DNA of 64,000 bases from DATFDN01 sp963767645 (GCA_963767645.1 CAVYEW010000010.1:620001-684000), one strand, 5' to 3'. Positions 8,912 to 19,797 are shown, counted from the stretch's first letter. Program-made: numbers and translations. The notes: a model not told the origin generated them from the sequence alone.

Positions 8912-9922
8912 TTACCCCGCCTTCCGTCCCATCAGCCCGGTCGCGACCTCCTCATTGAAGCAACGCTGGTAATACTCCGCCACCGTTGCCCGCTCCGCCT
9001 CGTCGCATTTGTTCAGGAACGTCATCCGGAACGCGAAACCGACGTCGCCGAAGATGCGTGCGTTCTCCGCCCAGGTGATGACGGTGCGCGGCGACATCAC
9101 CGTGGAGATGTCGCCGTTGATGAAGCCGGCGCGGGTGAGGTCGGCCAGCGCCACCATTGCTTCCACGCGCTTCTTCATGCCGGGCGCATTCCCTTCCTCG
9201 CCCATTTTCGCCAACACGATCCCGGTCTCCAGCGCGTGCGGCAGGTAGTTCAAGGTGGCGACGATATTCCAGCGGTCCATCTGGCCCTGATTGATCTGCT
9301 GGGTGCCGTGATAGAGCCCCGTGGTGTCGCCGAGGCCAACGGTGTTGGCGGTCGAGAACAGGCGGAAGGAGGGATGCGGGCGGATCACCCGGTTCTGGTC
9401 GAGCAGGGTGAGCTTGCCCTCGACCTCCAGGATGCGCTGGATCACGAACATCACGTCCGGGCGGCCGGCGTCATATTCGTCGAACACCAGCGTGCAGGCG
9501 TGCTGGAGCGCCCAGGGCAGGATGCCCTCGCGGAACTCCGTCACCTGCTTGCCGTCGCGCAGCACGATCGCGTCCTTGCCGATCAGGTCGATGCGGCTGA
9601 TGTGACTGTCGAGGTTGACGCGGATGCATGGCCAGTTCAGCCGCGCCGCCACCTGCTCGATATGCGTGGACTTGCCGGTGCCGTGATAGCCCTGGATCAT
9701 AACGCGGCGGTTGAAGGCGAAGCCGGCCAGGATCGCGAGCGTGGTCTCCCGGTCGAACTTGTAGGCCGGGTCGACGTCCGGCACGTGCTCGGTGCGCACC
9801 GAGAAGGCCGGGACCACCATCTCCGTCGCGATGCCGAACGCCTCGCTTGCCACGACCCTGGTATCGGGAAGATCGATGGCCGAGGTGGGCCGGATATCGG
9901 CGAGTGCGGCGATCTTGTTCAT
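8912..9922 (-). CDS. cobS: Aerobic cobaltochelatase subunit CobS
   Basis: A 336-residue AAA+ ATPase of the MoxR/CobS group that forms the ATP-driven ring with CobT. Walker A is [13 protein letters not shown] (~98-110) and Walker B is [12 protein letters not shown] (~163-174). A sensor region [19 protein letters not shown] follows and the C-terminus carries the usual ring-contact helix. The gene is intact and precedes cobT on the same strand, with the REP-like palindrome between them. No cobN was seen in the window. No cobalamin riboswitch-like leader was recognised upstream. Confidence 0.95.
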   Translation of the reverse strand: MNKIAALADIRPTSAIDLPDTRVVASEAFGIATEMVVPAFSVRTEHVPDVDPAYKFDRETTLAILAGFAFNRRVMIQGYHGTGKSTHIEQVAARLNWPCIRVNLDSHISRIDLIGKDAIVLRDGKQVTEFREGILPWALQHACTLVFDEYDAGRPDVMFVIQRILEVEGKLTLLDQNRVIRPHPSFRLFSTANTVGLGDTTGLYHGTQQINQGQMDRWNIVATLNYLPHALETGIVLAKMGEEGNAPGMKKRVEAMVALADLTRAGFINGDISTVMSPRTVITWAENARIFGDVGFAFRMTFLNKCDEAERATVAEYYQRCFNEEVATGLMGRKAG

Positions 9923-10002
9923 CAGCCAGCGTATCCTGCTTGTTCCTGATCGAGTCTAAGCCGCGCATCCGACCTGTCAAACGCGCGGCGGCGGGATGGG
10001 CT

Positions 10003-10603
10003 TCATCCCGCGGCGGCAAACCCGGGGTCCTGAGACAGCCGCGAGCGGAGCGCGGCATAGGCGAGGTTGATCGCCTTGAACCGCTCCTCGGCGGCACGGT
10101 CGCCCCCATTTGCATCCGGGTGATTGGCCTTGGCCAGTTCCTTGTAGCGCGACTTCAGCGCCTCCAGCGTGAGCGGCCAGGATAGCCCGAGCGCGGCCAA
10201 CGGCTCACGCAGCTCGACGGGCGCCTTCTCGGATGCGCCACCGAGGCCAGAGCCTTTCCGGCGCAGCCGCCCGGCGGCGAGCACGTGCAGGGGATCGCGC
10301 AGAGTCTCCTGCTCCCATGCAGCGGCGCCAAGCCGGCCAAGCGGCCAGCTCGGCCGCTGCCAGGCGGTGTCGCGCCGCAGCTCCGTCTCGATCTGCGCCG
10401 GGCTCATGCCGCGATAGTAGTCCCAGGAGGCATTGTAGGCGCGGACATGCTCCAGGCAGAACCACCAGGTACTCGCGCAGGAGGGTGCGCGACTTCGGCG
10501 CCCGATACTCGCCCAGGGCGCCGCATCCGGGCAGGTCGCACGTCCGCCCCGGCGCTGCCGGGTCGGGTGCGTACGCCCGGGGTCGGGTGGCACGTCGCGT
10601 CAT
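10003..10603 (-). CDS. J-domain protein (one frame change)
   Basis: The C-terminal part carries a DnaJ domain with the HPD motif in AKANHPDANGGDRAAEERF, so it should stimulate an Hsp70 ATPase. The N-terminal part (CDLPGCGALGEYRAP... then WFCLEHVRAYNASWDYYRGM) is the conserved region of an alphaproteobacterial J-protein family usually next to cobS and bolA. A single extra base near 10467 splits it: one frame supplies RTLLREYL and the next WFCLEHVR. I take the ATG at 10603, which gives the usual N-terminus. It is divergent from bolA with 70 bp between starts. Apart from the indel the gene looks complete (about 199 codons). Confidence 0.82.
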
Positions 10604-10673
10604 TGCTGCGCTTATGTGCGCCATGCGCCGCGGATGGCAATGCCCGCTTGGTGGCGCGCCGTCGAGACCCGAT

Positions 10674-10982
10674 ATGCCGGCCATGCAGTCATCAGCCGCA
10701 AGCCGGGCGGACCGGCTGGAAGCAAGCTTGCGGGCGGCATTCGCGCCGACCGTGCTGCGCATCGTGGACGACAGCGCTCGGCATGCCGGCCATGCAGGCG
10801 CGCGGCCCGAGGGCGAGACGCATTACTCGGTGCTGGTCGTCTCCGAAGCATTTCGCGCTCTGAACCGGGTCGCCCGGTCGCGCGCCGTGCATCAGGCATT
10901 GGCGGCGGAGTTCACTCTCGGCCTGCACGCGCTCACCCTGACCTTGCGCACCCCGGAGGAGCACCAACCGCGTGGGGAGTAG
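10674..10982 (+). CDS. bolA: BolA family protein
   Basis: A 102-residue BolA-fold protein. Segments RADRLEASLRAAFAP, the Gly/Glu/His turn GETHYSVLVVSEAF and the helix LNRVARSRAVHQAL match the family, including the conserved FxGxxxxxRHxxVY-like region in looser form. BolA proteins pair with monothiol glutaredoxins in Fe-S and stress functions, or act as DNA-binding regulators. The ATG at 10674 is chosen because it gives the usual short N-terminal tail; longer in-frame extensions upstream are not family-like. It is divergent from the J-domain gene, a conserved pairing in related bacteria. Confidence 0.87.
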   Translation: MPAMQSSAASRADRLEASLRAAFAPTVLRIVDDSARHAGHAGARPEGETHYSVLVVSEAFRALNRVARSRAVHQALAAEFTLGLHALTLTLRTPEEHQPRGE

Positions 10983-11035
10983 AATTTTCTCCGGTCCCGC
11001 GATATAGGCTGGTTCGCGGAGCAAGGGAGTGCTGC

Positions 11036-11500
11036 ATGCCGGCCGATAAGGAGCTTGACCGCGTCGATCGCGAGATCCTTCGGCTGCTGAGCGCGGACGC
11101 CACCCTGTCGCTGGCCGACATCGCCGCGCGGGTCGCGCTGACGCCGACGCCTTGCTGGAAACGCATCAGGCGCATGGAGCAGGATGGCGTCATCACCAAG
11201 CGGGTGGCGGTGATCGACCCGGAGAAGATCGGATTGCCGGTTTCGGTGTTTGTCGAAGTCGAGACCGCCGACCACTCCGGCGCCTGGCTCGCGCGCTTCG
11301 CCGAAGTGATCGCCGGCATGGAGGAGGTCGTCGATGCCTGGCGGATGAGCGGCGACGTCGATTACCTGCTGCACGTCGCGGTACCGGACATCGCCGCCTA
11401 TGATGGCTTCTACCGCCGCCTGATCGCCGCCATTCCGTTGCGCAACGTCTCCAGCCGGTTTGCGATGGAGCGCATGAAGGCTGGCGCGCTCCCGATCTGA
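11036..11500 (+). CDS. Lrp/AsnC family transcriptional regulator
   Basis: A 154-residue regulator. The N-terminal winged helix-turn-helix (LDRVDREILRLLSADATLSL, then ADIAARVALTPTPCWKRIRR) is followed by the RAM effector domain with EVIAGMEEVVDAWRMSGDVDYLL. The PTPCWKRIRR recognition helix with Cys is typical of the subgroup that includes regulators of amino-acid catabolism. A GCAAGGGAG ribosome-binding site precedes the ATG. Targets are not evident. The liv-type transporter at 14-19 kb could be under such control, but nothing here shows it. Confidence 0.93.
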   Translation: MPADKELDRVDREILRLLSADATLSLADIAARVALTPTPCWKRIRRMEQDGVITKRVAVIDPEKIGLPVSVFVEVETADHSGAWLARFAEVIAGMEEVVDAWRMSGDVDYLLHVAVPDIAAYDGFYRRLIAAIPLRNVSSRFAMERMKAGALPI

Positions 11501-11581
11501 GGCGCGTTTCTTATTGCGAGAAACGGTCTCTTAACACGCATGTGTTTGTCTCTTCGCGGACATCGTCGCAGGAGAGAACCC

Positions 11582-11857
11582 ATGCCCCGGAGCAGGCTTG
11601 TGAACCGCAATGTGGTCGCCGGAACCGGCCGCACGAGCATGCGGCTGGAGCCCGAGCTATGGGACGCCCTGGGTGAAATCTGCGACCGCGAGGGCAGGGG
11701 CATCCACGATCTCATCCGCAACATCGACGGCCAGCGCGAGCGCGGCGGGCGCACCAGCGCCGTGCGGGTATTCGTGCTGCAGTACTTCCGGGCCGCGGCC
11801 ACCGAGGCGGGACACCTGGCGGCCGGACACGGACCCACCTGCCAGGCAGCGGCGTGA
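11582..11857 (+). CDS. Ribbon-helix-helix domain protein
   Basis: A 91-residue protein with a ribbon-helix-helix fold. RTSMRLEPELWDALGEICDR forms the strand and first helix, then GIHDLIRNIDGQRERG and the Arg-rich second helix TSAVRVFVLQYFRAAA. This is the arrangement of the alphaproteobacterial RHH_4 group, small DNA-binding proteins with no adjacent toxin. The ATG at 11582 follows an AGGAGAG ribosome-binding site and is preferred over one 42 bp upstream. It stands alone between the Lrp gene and a convergent transporter. Confidence 0.83.
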   Translation: MPRSRLVNRNVVAGTGRTSMRLEPELWDALGEICDREGRGIHDLIRNIDGQRERGGRTSAVRVFVLQYFRAAATEAGHLAAGHGPTCQAAA

Positions 11858-11877
11858 AGGCTTGACGCTGGGGCGAG

Positions 11878-13092
11878 CTACGCAACAGGCCGCACCAGGA
11901 GCTTCCGCCCGGCTCCTGCCGCACCGGCCATCCCGATCGCGGTATAGACCACCAGCAACGGCCCCGCGGCACGCCAGTCGCCGGTCCATTGGTGGGCCAG
12001 CCCGAGCAGGAGCGGCCCCGCCGCGGCGATCACGTAGCCGACCGCCTGGGCCATGCCGGACAACTGCGCCGCCGTCGCAGTATCGGGCGCGCGCAGCACG
12101 ATCACCGAGAGGGTGATCGAGAACACCGCGCCCTGGCCGATGCCCATCACCACCGCGGCGCTCCATACCCAGGAGAGCGGTGCGTAGAGGCATCCCAGGA
12201 ATCCGACCAGCCCGATACCGAGACTCAGGATCGCCGGCGCCCGCTCGTCGCGCCACAGCAGGGCGAAGGGCGCGCCGCCCAGCGTCGCTCCCACCTGCAC
12301 CAGCACCGAGACCGACAGCACGAGGCCGGCCGCCACCGCGCTCATCCCGCGATCGCGCAGGATCGGCGCCAGCCACCCGAAGGCGCAGTAGGTGGTCGCC
12401 GACTGGAAGCCCATCAGCAGCGTCACCTGCCAGGCCAGCGCGTTGCGCGACAGGCCGGGCAGCCGCCGCCGCGTCGCCGGACGGAAATCCGCCGGCAGCA
12501 CCGGCACCAGCGCGAGCGCGGCAAGCAGCGCCGGCAGTGCCCAGACGGCAAGGCTCGCGCCCGAGGAGCCGAAACGCAGGGCCAGCGGCGCGCTGGCCCC
12601 CGCGGCCCCGGCCGCGCCGACCGACAGGGTCATCGTGTAGAGGCCGGTCATCAGCGCCACGCGGTCGGGGAAGTCGCGCTTGACGAGCGCCGACAGCAGC
12701 ACGTTGACCACGCCGATGGCGGCGCCGGACAGGATGGCCCCGGCGAACAGCGCCGAGGGCGTTTCGGCCCAACGCAGCACGGTGCCCGCCGCCAGCGCCA
12801 GCATCATCGCCAGCACCGTCCGCTCTGTGCCGAACCGTCGCGCGAGGGGCGGCGCCAGCGGCGCGAACAGGCCGAAGCAGAGCGCCGGCAGCGTAGTCAG
12901 CACGCTGACCGCGGCCACGGTGATGCCGGTGCTGCGTATCACCTCCGGCAGCACCGGCCCCAGGCTGGTCACGGCGGGTCGCAGATTGAAGCTGGCCAGC
13001 AGCAGCGCAGCGGCAAGCATCAGCCGGCCGCCGGTCACTCTCTCCCCAGGCTCGCGGTCCGCGGCATGGCGCATCCGATGTCCCTGGTCCAA
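11878..13092 (-). CDS. CynX/NimT-type MFS transporter
   Basis: A 404-residue, 12-helix major facilitator. The start of the first helix, LLLASFNLRPAVTSLGPVLP, is a hallmark of the CynX/NimT branch (cyanate, 2-nitroimidazole and related transport). The loop between helices 2 and 3 carries LARRFGTERTV, and the central cytoplasmic loop is short. The N-terminal 20 or so residues are charged and not family-like, so translation may start at a later codon. Substrate is unknown. It is convergent with the RHH gene and transcribed alone. Confidence 0.87.
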   Translation of the reverse strand: MDQGHRMRHAADREPGERVTGGRLMLAAALLLASFNLRPAVTSLGPVLPEVIRSTGITVAAVSVLTTLPALCFGLFAPLAPPLARRFGTERTVLAMMLALAAGTVLRWAETPSALFAGAILSGAAIGVVNVLLSALVKRDFPDRVALMTGLYTMTLSVGAAGAAGASAPLALRFGSSGASLAVWALPALLAALALVPVLPADFRPATRRRLPGLSRNALAWQVTLLMGFQSATTYCAFGWLAPILRDRGMSAVAAGLVLSVSVLVQVGATLGGAPFALLWRDERAPAILSLGIGLVGFLGCLYAPLSWVWSAAVVMGIGQGAVFSITLSVIVLRAPDTATAAQLSGMAQAVGYVIAAAGPLLLGLAHQWTGDWRAAGPLLVVYTAIGMAGAAGAGRKLLVRPVA

Positions 13093-13201
13093 GCCGCGAT
13101 CCTTGCCGCAGTTTCAAGCCCGGCGTGGTGTATCCCGTCCTTGCGGCAAGCTCGACCCGTCGTGTCCGCGTAGCTGGGCCGCAGCGCGGGCGGGCTCGCG
13201 G

Positions 13202-14011
13202 CTAGGCTCCCGCGGGATGACGGGGGTCGGCGTCGAGCCGCGCGACGATGCCTTCCAACCCCGGCTTGGCCGCCGGATAACGCTCCAGCACCAACGGGTC
13301 GTGGCCGGGAATGATGGCGTCGGGCCGGCTCGCCAGGCGGCGCATGGCCGCGTAGCCCTCCAGCGTGTCCTCCAGGTTGTGCAGGATGGGGAAGGCGCGG
13401 CCCTCCTCCATGTTGGCGTAGAAGTGGCTGGCGTCGGAGGCCAGCACCATCCAGCCACGGCGGGTGAGCACCCGCACGACTTGCAGGCCCTTGCTGTGCC
13501 CGCCGACATGATGCACCGACAGCCCAGGCGCTAGCTCCGCAGCGCCGTCGTTGAACGCGACACGACCGGCGAACAGCTTGCGGATCATCGCGATCACGTC
13601 CTCCTCCTCGAAGGCGACGCGCAGCCCGGCATGGCACATGCAGCGACCGGTGCAGAACGCCATCTCCTTGTCCTGGAGATGATAGCGGGCGCGCGGGAAC
13701 AGCTCGTAATTGCCGCAATGATCGTAGTGCATGTGCGAGATGACGACGTCCTCGATGCTTGCAGGATCGACGCCGATCGCGTGCAGGCCCTCGCTCGGGC
13801 AGCGCAGGAAGTCCCGCCCGCGTTTGCGGCCCATCGCCGGGTCGAAGCCGGTGTCGAGGATGAAGCTGCGGTCCGGCCCCTTGATCGCCCACACGAAGTA
13901 GTCGAGCGGCATCGGCGTGTCGTGCGAATCGCCGCCCAGGAAATTGCCCGACCGCTGCGCTCGCGGGTTGTGGGCGTAGCGGACGGCATAGACTTCCCAG
14001 GTGTCGCTCAT
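13202..14011 (-). CDS. Metallo-beta-lactamase-fold hydrolase, N-acyl-homoserine-lactonase-like
   Basis: A 269-residue MBL-fold enzyme with the HxHxDH zinc motif in DVVISHMHYDHCGNYELF, a later His in VHHVGGHSKG, an Asp in LASDASHFYANM and the final His in IIPGHDPLV. This metal set and the N-terminal pattern are those of AttM/AiiA-like quorum-quenching lactonases, although many relatives hydrolyse other lactones. The ATG at 14011 overlaps the stop of livK (ATGA), so it is translationally coupled to the transporter operon. The coupling suggests that the transported compound, or a product of it, is the substrate; that is inference. Confidence 0.87.
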   Translation of the reverse strand: MSDTWEVYAVRYAHNPRAQRSGNFLGGDSHDTPMPLDYFVWAIKGPDRSFILDTGFDPAMGRKRGRDFLRCPSEGLHAIGVDPASIEDVVISHMHYDHCGNYELFPRARYHLQDKEMAFCTGRCMCHAGLRVAFEEEDVIAMIRKLFAGRVAFNDGAAELAPGLSVHHVGGHSKGLQVVRVLTRRGWMVLASDASHFYANMEEGRAFPILHNLEDTLEGYAAMRRLASRPDAIIPGHDPLVLERYPAAKPGLEGIVARLDADPRHPAGA

Positions 14012-15252
14012 GCCTGCTGGCCCTTCCAGATCGGCTTGGCGGCCGCCGACGTCTCGGGGAACACCGTGACCGGGCGGCCGCCCTGCCACTGCACCATGAC
14101 CACCTCGGCGCCGATCCGCCGTCCCTTGTCATCGAACTGCAGCCGGTGTCCGGGGAACAGCAGCGCCGGGCCGGTCGTCAGGTCCATCTTGCGGATCGCG
14201 TCGGCCACCTTCGTCCGATCCGCCGATCCCGCCGCCTCGATCGCCGCCGCCAACGCCATGACGTGGCCGTAGGCGAAGATGGAATCGTGGCCGAACCAGG
14301 GCTCCCCGGTGCGGGCGACGAAGCGCTTCGACAGCTCCTCCTGCTCCTTGCCCGGCCAGTTCGCGAGCACGACGATGACCCCTTGCAGGATGTCGGCGCC
14401 GGCGGTTTTTACCAGTTCTGGCGCCGTCCAATGTCCGCCATTGCCGATGAGCGGCACGCGGGTCGCGGACATCCCGTATTGGGAGAAGGTGTCGGCCAGC
14501 ATCTTGTCATCGCCGACACTGGTGGAGAGCAGCAGCACGAAATCGGGCCGCGCCGCGCGCACGGGCTGCACCAGCGTGGTCGCGTCCGACAGCGGCGGCG
14601 TATAGGTCTTGTCCACCGCCACCGTTAGATGGTTGTCCTTCAGCACGTGCTCGTCGAGCGGCTTGCGGAAGCTGACGCTGGAGGCGGTGTTGTCGCCGAT
14701 GATGGCGAGCTTGCTCGGGCGCTTGCCGGTCGCCGTCTGGGCGAGGCGCATGACCATCGGGATGGTCTCGTCGGCCTGCTTGATCGCGGTGGGCGAGGTC
14801 TGGAACACGTAGCGGAAACCGCGCCCGGTAATGGCGTCGGAGTAGGAGAGCGTGAACCAGGGGAGCTTGGCGCGCTCCGTCACCTCGGTCGCCGCCAGGG
14901 TGAAGGTGGACAGCCAGCAGCCGAACCCGCCCGAGAGGTCGGGGTGCTCGGCAACCATGCGCTGCGCGCCGTCCTTCGCCTTCTCGGCGCTGTCCTGGGT
15001 GTCGTATTGCAGCAGGCTCAGCTTCGCCCCGCCCAGCGCCTTGATGCCGCCCGCCTTGTTCACGTCGTCCACGGCCATCTCGGCGCCCATGTTTTCCAGG
15101 ATGCCCGAGCGCGCCCACGGGCCGGAGAGGGGCACCAGCATGGCGATTTTCACTTCGCCTGGCGCCTGCGCGTGGGCGTGGCCGGTCGCGACGCTTGCCG
15201 CCGCCGCCCCGCCCAGTGCAAGCGCCGCGCGCCGTCCGATGACCTCGCTCAT
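14008..15252 (-). CDS. Branched-chain amino-acid-type ABC substrate-binding protein
   Basis: A periplasmic-binding protein of the LivK type (Peripla_BP_6) with a Tat-like N-terminus (GRRAALALGGAAAASVATG, cut after AHAQA). Mature segments include VKIAMLVPLSGPWARSG and a two-lobe layout. I take the ATG at 15252, preceded by AAGGGAACG. It lies downstream of the vapBC pair and upstream of the lactonase-like gene with which it overlaps. Together with livH, the livM-livG fusion and livF upstream it completes a HAAT-family importer. The ligand could be a branched amino acid, amide, urea or aromatic acid; the sequence does not decide. Confidence 0.88.
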   Translation of the reverse strand: MSEVIGRRAALALGGAAAASVATGHAHAQAPGEVKIAMLVPLSGPWARSGILENMGAEMAVDDVNKAGGIKALGGAKLSLLQYDTQDSAEKAKDGAQRMVAEHPDLSGGFGCWLSTFTLAATEVTERAKLPWFTLSYSDAITGRGFRYVFQTSPTAIKQADETIPMVMRLAQTATGKRPSKLAIIGDNTASSVSFRKPLDEHVLKDNHLTVAVDKTYTPPLSDATTLVQPVRAARPDFVLLLSTSVGDDKMLADTFSQYGMSATRVPLIGNGGHWTAPELVKTAGADILQGVIVVLANWPGKEQEELSKRFVARTGEPWFGHDSIFAYGHVMALAAAIEAAGSADRTKVADAIRKMDLTTGPALLFPGHRLQFDDKGRRIGAEVVMVQWQGGRPVTVFPETSAAAKPIWKGQQA

Positions 15253-15289
15253 GGCTTCGTTCCCTTTCAGCATGGTCCAGGCTGAGTGC

Positions 15290-15676
15290 TCAATCCGAGC
15301 ATGTAACGGCTTGGACCGGATATTTGGGGGTGTTCTGATTCTCGGAGATGAGCGTTGCTCCCTCCGCGATCGCCTGCGCGATTAACAGGTGGTCGAAGGG
15401 ATCGCGGTGATGCATTGGCAGCCCGGCAAGCGTCAGGAGATGCGCGGCGTTGATGCCGAGCGGAATGAATGCCTGCTGCTCGACGGCGTCCCATAGTTCC
15501 TTGATGTCGGCTTCCAGCTTTCCGACACGCATCTTCACGACGATCTCCCAGAGAGATGCCGTGCTGACCAGGACATCATTGCCGGGATCGGCCACCAGGT
15601 CCCGAGCCCGCGGTCCGAGCCGGGCATCATCGAGCATCCACCAAAGGAGGGCGTGTGTGTCAAGAAGGACCTTCAT
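15290..15676 (-). CDS. PIN-domain toxin of type II toxin-antitoxin pair (VapC-like)
   Basis: A 128-residue PIN-domain ribonuclease. The first acidic residue is in MKVLLDTHALLWWMLDD, the second in STASLWEIVVKMRVGKLE and the third in HRDPFDHLLIAQA. This is the common chromosomal VapC layout, expected to cut tRNA or other structured RNA. Its start overlaps the antitoxin stop by 4 bp. The pair sits between livF and livK on the same strand, splitting an otherwise typical liv operon. Residues of the active site are all present, so the toxin may be active. Confidence 0.9.
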   Translation of the reverse strand: MKVLLDTHALLWWMLDDARLGPRARDLVADPGNDVLVSTASLWEIVVKMRVGKLEADIKELWDAVEQQAFIPLGINAAHLLTLAGLPMHHRDPFDHLLIAQAIAEGATLISENQNTPKYPVQAVTCSD

Positions 15677-15951
15677 TCCTCCTCGCCCTCCATGGCGGCC
15701 AGCAAATCCGCCGGAAGCGTGTCGAAATCGGCGGCCATGCGGATTCGTCCCCGCAAGGCACCCGGCTGGCGGCGGGGCCGCTTCGCCGTCGAGGGTGGAT
15801 GGATCTCGGCAACCACCTCATCGTGCGACGTAATCAAGAACGAGGCGCCATGCCGCACCTGGCGAAGGAAGCCGGTCATGTTCCCGCGAAACTCGCGCAC
15901 CCCCACCCGACGGGGCAGCGGGGCATTGTCCTGTTCCGGTTCCCCCATCAT
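15673..15951 (-). CDS. Phd/YefM-type antitoxin partner of the PIN toxin
   Basis: A 92-residue antitoxin. The N-terminal DNA-binding region VGVREFRGNMTGFLRQVRHG is followed by SFLITSHDEVVAEIHPP, the Phd/YefM pattern. The basic/acidic C-terminal tail should bind and block the PIN toxin. The tandem ATG at 15951/15948 follows AGGAGAGG, better than an upstream in-frame ATG at 15984 that would lie over the -10 element. The gene should be autoregulated with its toxin through the palindrome just upstream. Confidence 0.85.
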   Translation of the reverse strand: MMGEPEQDNAPLPRRVGVREFRGNMTGFLRQVRHGASFLITSHDEVVAEIHPPSTAKRPRRQPGALRGRIRMAADFDTLPADLLAAMEGEEE

Positions 15952-15963
15952 GCCTCTCCTGGC

Positions 15964-15984
15964 GTGAACACAACTTGTGTACAC
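15964..15984 (-). promoter_or_regulatory. Likely operator of the toxin-antitoxin pair
   Basis: An interrupted palindrome, GTGAACAC-5 bp-GTGTACAC, with 7 of 8 arm positions matching. It overlaps the predicted -10 element and lies just upstream of the antitoxin start, which is where Phd/YefM antitoxin-toxin complexes bind. Confidence 0.6.
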
Positions 15985-16004
15985 ATCCGCAGGGACAGGG
16001 TCAA
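15976..16004 (-). promoter_or_regulatory. Predicted sigma70-type promoter of the toxin-antitoxin pair
   Basis: Read on the minus strand: -35 TTGACC, 17-bp spacer, -10 TACACA. The spacing is ideal and the -10 is inside the palindrome, consistent with autorepression. It lies right after the livF stop, so the pair brings its own promoter into the liv operon and could also drive livK. Confidence 0.6.
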
Positions 16005-16011
16005 GGACCTC

Positions 16012-16720
16012 CTAGACCCCCAGCCCGAGATACGCCCGCCGCACCCGGTCATCGGCGAGCAGACGGTCGTATGGCCCTTCCATCACGATGCGCCCGGTCT
16101 CCAGCACATAGCTCCGGTCCGCCAAGCTCCAGGGCCTCGGTCACGCGCTGCTCGACCAGCAGGATCGCCAGCCGGTCCTCGCGATGCACCTGGGCGATGC
16201 GCTCGAAGATCAGGTCGGCGACCGCAGGGGCGAGGCCCATCGAGGGTTCGTCCAGCATGAGCAGGCGGGGCGCGGCGGCGAGCCCGCGCCCGATCGCCAG
16301 CATCTGCTGCTCGCCCCCCGACAGCGTGCCGGCGAGCTGCCCGGCGCGCTCGGCCAGAACCGGGAACAGCGCGTGGATGCGCTCGATGGTCTGGCGGAAC
16401 TGGGCGCGACCCTTGGGCGGATACGCGCCCATCTCCAGGTTTTCCTGCACAGTCAAGTGTCTTGAACACCTGCCGGCCCTCCGGGACGTGGGCGATGCCG
16501 AGATGCGCCCGCGCGGCCGCGCGGCGAGCGCGAGCAGATCGCGCCCTCGAAGGTGATGCGCCCGGCTGCCGGCGGCACCACGCCGCAGATCGCCTTGAAC
16601 AGCGTCGTCTTGCCGGCCCCGTTGGGGCCGACGACGGTGACGAACTGGCCCTCGGCCACCGCGAGCGACACGCCCTGCAGCGCGCGAAGCCCGCCATACG
16701 CAACCGCAAGTCCCTCGATT

Positions 16721-16728
<8 letters not shown>
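16012..16728 (-). pseudogene. livF: ABC transporter ATP-binding protein LivF-like (three frame changes)
   Basis: The full LivF content is present but in three frames. The start gives MLEIEGLAVAYGGLRALQGV and Walker A (GPNGAGKTTLFKA). Then comes LGIAHVPEGRQVFKTLD, then TVQENLEMGAYPPKG with signature LSGGEQQMLAIGRGLA and Walker B LLMLDEPSMGLAP. The last frame gives ADRSYVLETGRIVMEGPYD and ends YLGLGV. Breaks fall near 16535, 16460 and 16122. All motifs are intact and the total length (about 239 codons) is normal. The breaks are therefore either sequence errors or recent mutations. It overlaps the livM-livG stop by 8 bp and couples ATP hydrolysis to import. Confidence 0.82.
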
Positions 16729-18483
<1,755 letters not shown>

Positions 18484-18484
18484 C

Positions 18485-19427
18485 TCACGCGCGCTCCGCC
18501 GAGCGGCCGAAGAAGCCTTGCGGGCGCAAGGTGACGATCAGCAGGAAGACGACGAAGATCGCGGCGTTCTGGAGCTGCGGGGGCAGCACCACCGCCGATC
18601 CCTGCTGCACGAGGCCGATGGTCAGCCCGCCCCAGAACGCGCCGAGGATGCTGCCCATCCCGCCCAGCACCACGCCGGAATACATGATGATGACGTAGTC
18701 GAGGCCGATGAACGGCGTGAATGACAGGTACGTCGCCATCAGCCCGCCCGCGATGGCCGTGATGCCCGCGCCCAGGCCGAAGGCGATCCGGTACGCGCGA
18801 TCGACGTCGATGCCCATGTACGTGGCCGCCGTCGGATTGTCGGCCGCCGCGCGCAGGGCCTTGCCGAGCCGCGTGCGCTCCATCAGGACATAGAGCGCCC
18901 CGGCGACCAGGATCGACACGACGCAGGCGACCACGCGCGCCTTGTTCAGGAACAGCGTGGCGTCACCCACGATCGGCCCGACCTCGAAGGCGCGCGAGGC
19001 GAGCGGGGTCAGCACGGAGCGCGGCGCGGAGCCGAACACGATCTGGCCTGCGTTCTGCAAGATCAGCGACAGGCCGAGGGTGACGATCAACTGGCCGAAA
19101 TGGCCTTCGTCCAGCGTGCCCTGGGTGCGCAGGCCGGAGACGCGCGCGATCAGGAACCGGTGCAGCGCCGCGCCGCCCACGAACAGGATCGGGCCGGCGA
19201 GCACGGCGCAGACGAACGGCGCCGCCGGGCCGAAGCCAGCCGGTCACGGCGACCAGGTAGAAGCTCACGAACATGCCCAGCATCAAGAGCTCGCCCTGGG
19301 CGAAGTTGACGATCTTCATCACCCCGAAGATCAGCCCGAGGCCGATGCACATGAGGCCATAGAGGCAGCCGATGATGAGCCCGGCCGCCAGCGCGTTCAT
19401 GACGTTCTCGATCAGGACGTCGTCCAC
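18485..19427 (-). CDS. livH: Branched-chain amino-acid-type ABC permease LivH (one frame change)
   Basis: The LivH permease of the operon. The N-terminal part (ENVMNALAAGLIIGCLYGLM, then GLIFGVMKIVNFAQGELLML) and the remainder (from FGPAAPFVCAVLAGPI, with GLSLILQN and ADNPTAATYMGIDVDRAYRI) are in different frames, joined by removing one base near 19240. The EAA-like loop around AAADNPTAATYMGI is conserved. The GTG at 19427 is chosen because of the GGGGAGG ribosome-binding site. It is the first gene of the operon livH-livMG-livF-(vapBC)-livK-lactonase. Confidence 0.85.
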
Positions 19428-19797
19428 TCTGCCTCCCCGGACGCCGGGCGCGTTCGTGCGCGCTCGTTTGCATGGTCGCAACCTTATCCACCGCCCCCTG
19501 GTTCACTCACGATCAGGGCAGCAGCCAGTCCGGGCAAGCGTCCGACTTTTGGAGCCCACGCACCAGCCGCGCTAACACGCGTCACCCCGCTGGTCACTCA
19601 AGCCGGCCGAGGGCTGAACGTCACCCGGGCGACGAACCCGTCCGGCTGCCGGTCAACCTCGTTCCCTCTACCAATGGTTGCGCGGCGGCCGTCAGACGAA
19701 AGCTGGCGCCGAGACCTGGCGGAGCCTTGCCGGGACAAGCGTTCCAGTAATAAGATTGCTGTGAAAGCAATCGACGTTTGGCACGGTTTCGCATCAA
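19428..19797. other. Intergenic region between liv operon and the SIR2-TIR island
   Basis: About 370 bases with no gene I can support. It should hold the leftward liv promoter and the rightward promoter of the SIR2-TIR gene. Base composition becomes less GC-rich towards the right end, at the entry to the island. Confidence 0.5.
19754..19772 (+). promoter_or_regulatory. Perfect inverted repeat upstream of the SIR2-TIR gene
   Basis: Arms GATTGCT and AGCAATC separated by GTGAA, 25 bases before the ATG. It could be an operator or a leader hairpin. No protein is assigned. Confidence 0.45.

Noticed and set aside
9923..10002. Possible cobalamin riboswitch upstream of cobS
   Set aside because: The gap is only 80 bases and lacks a recognisable B12-box-like sequence.
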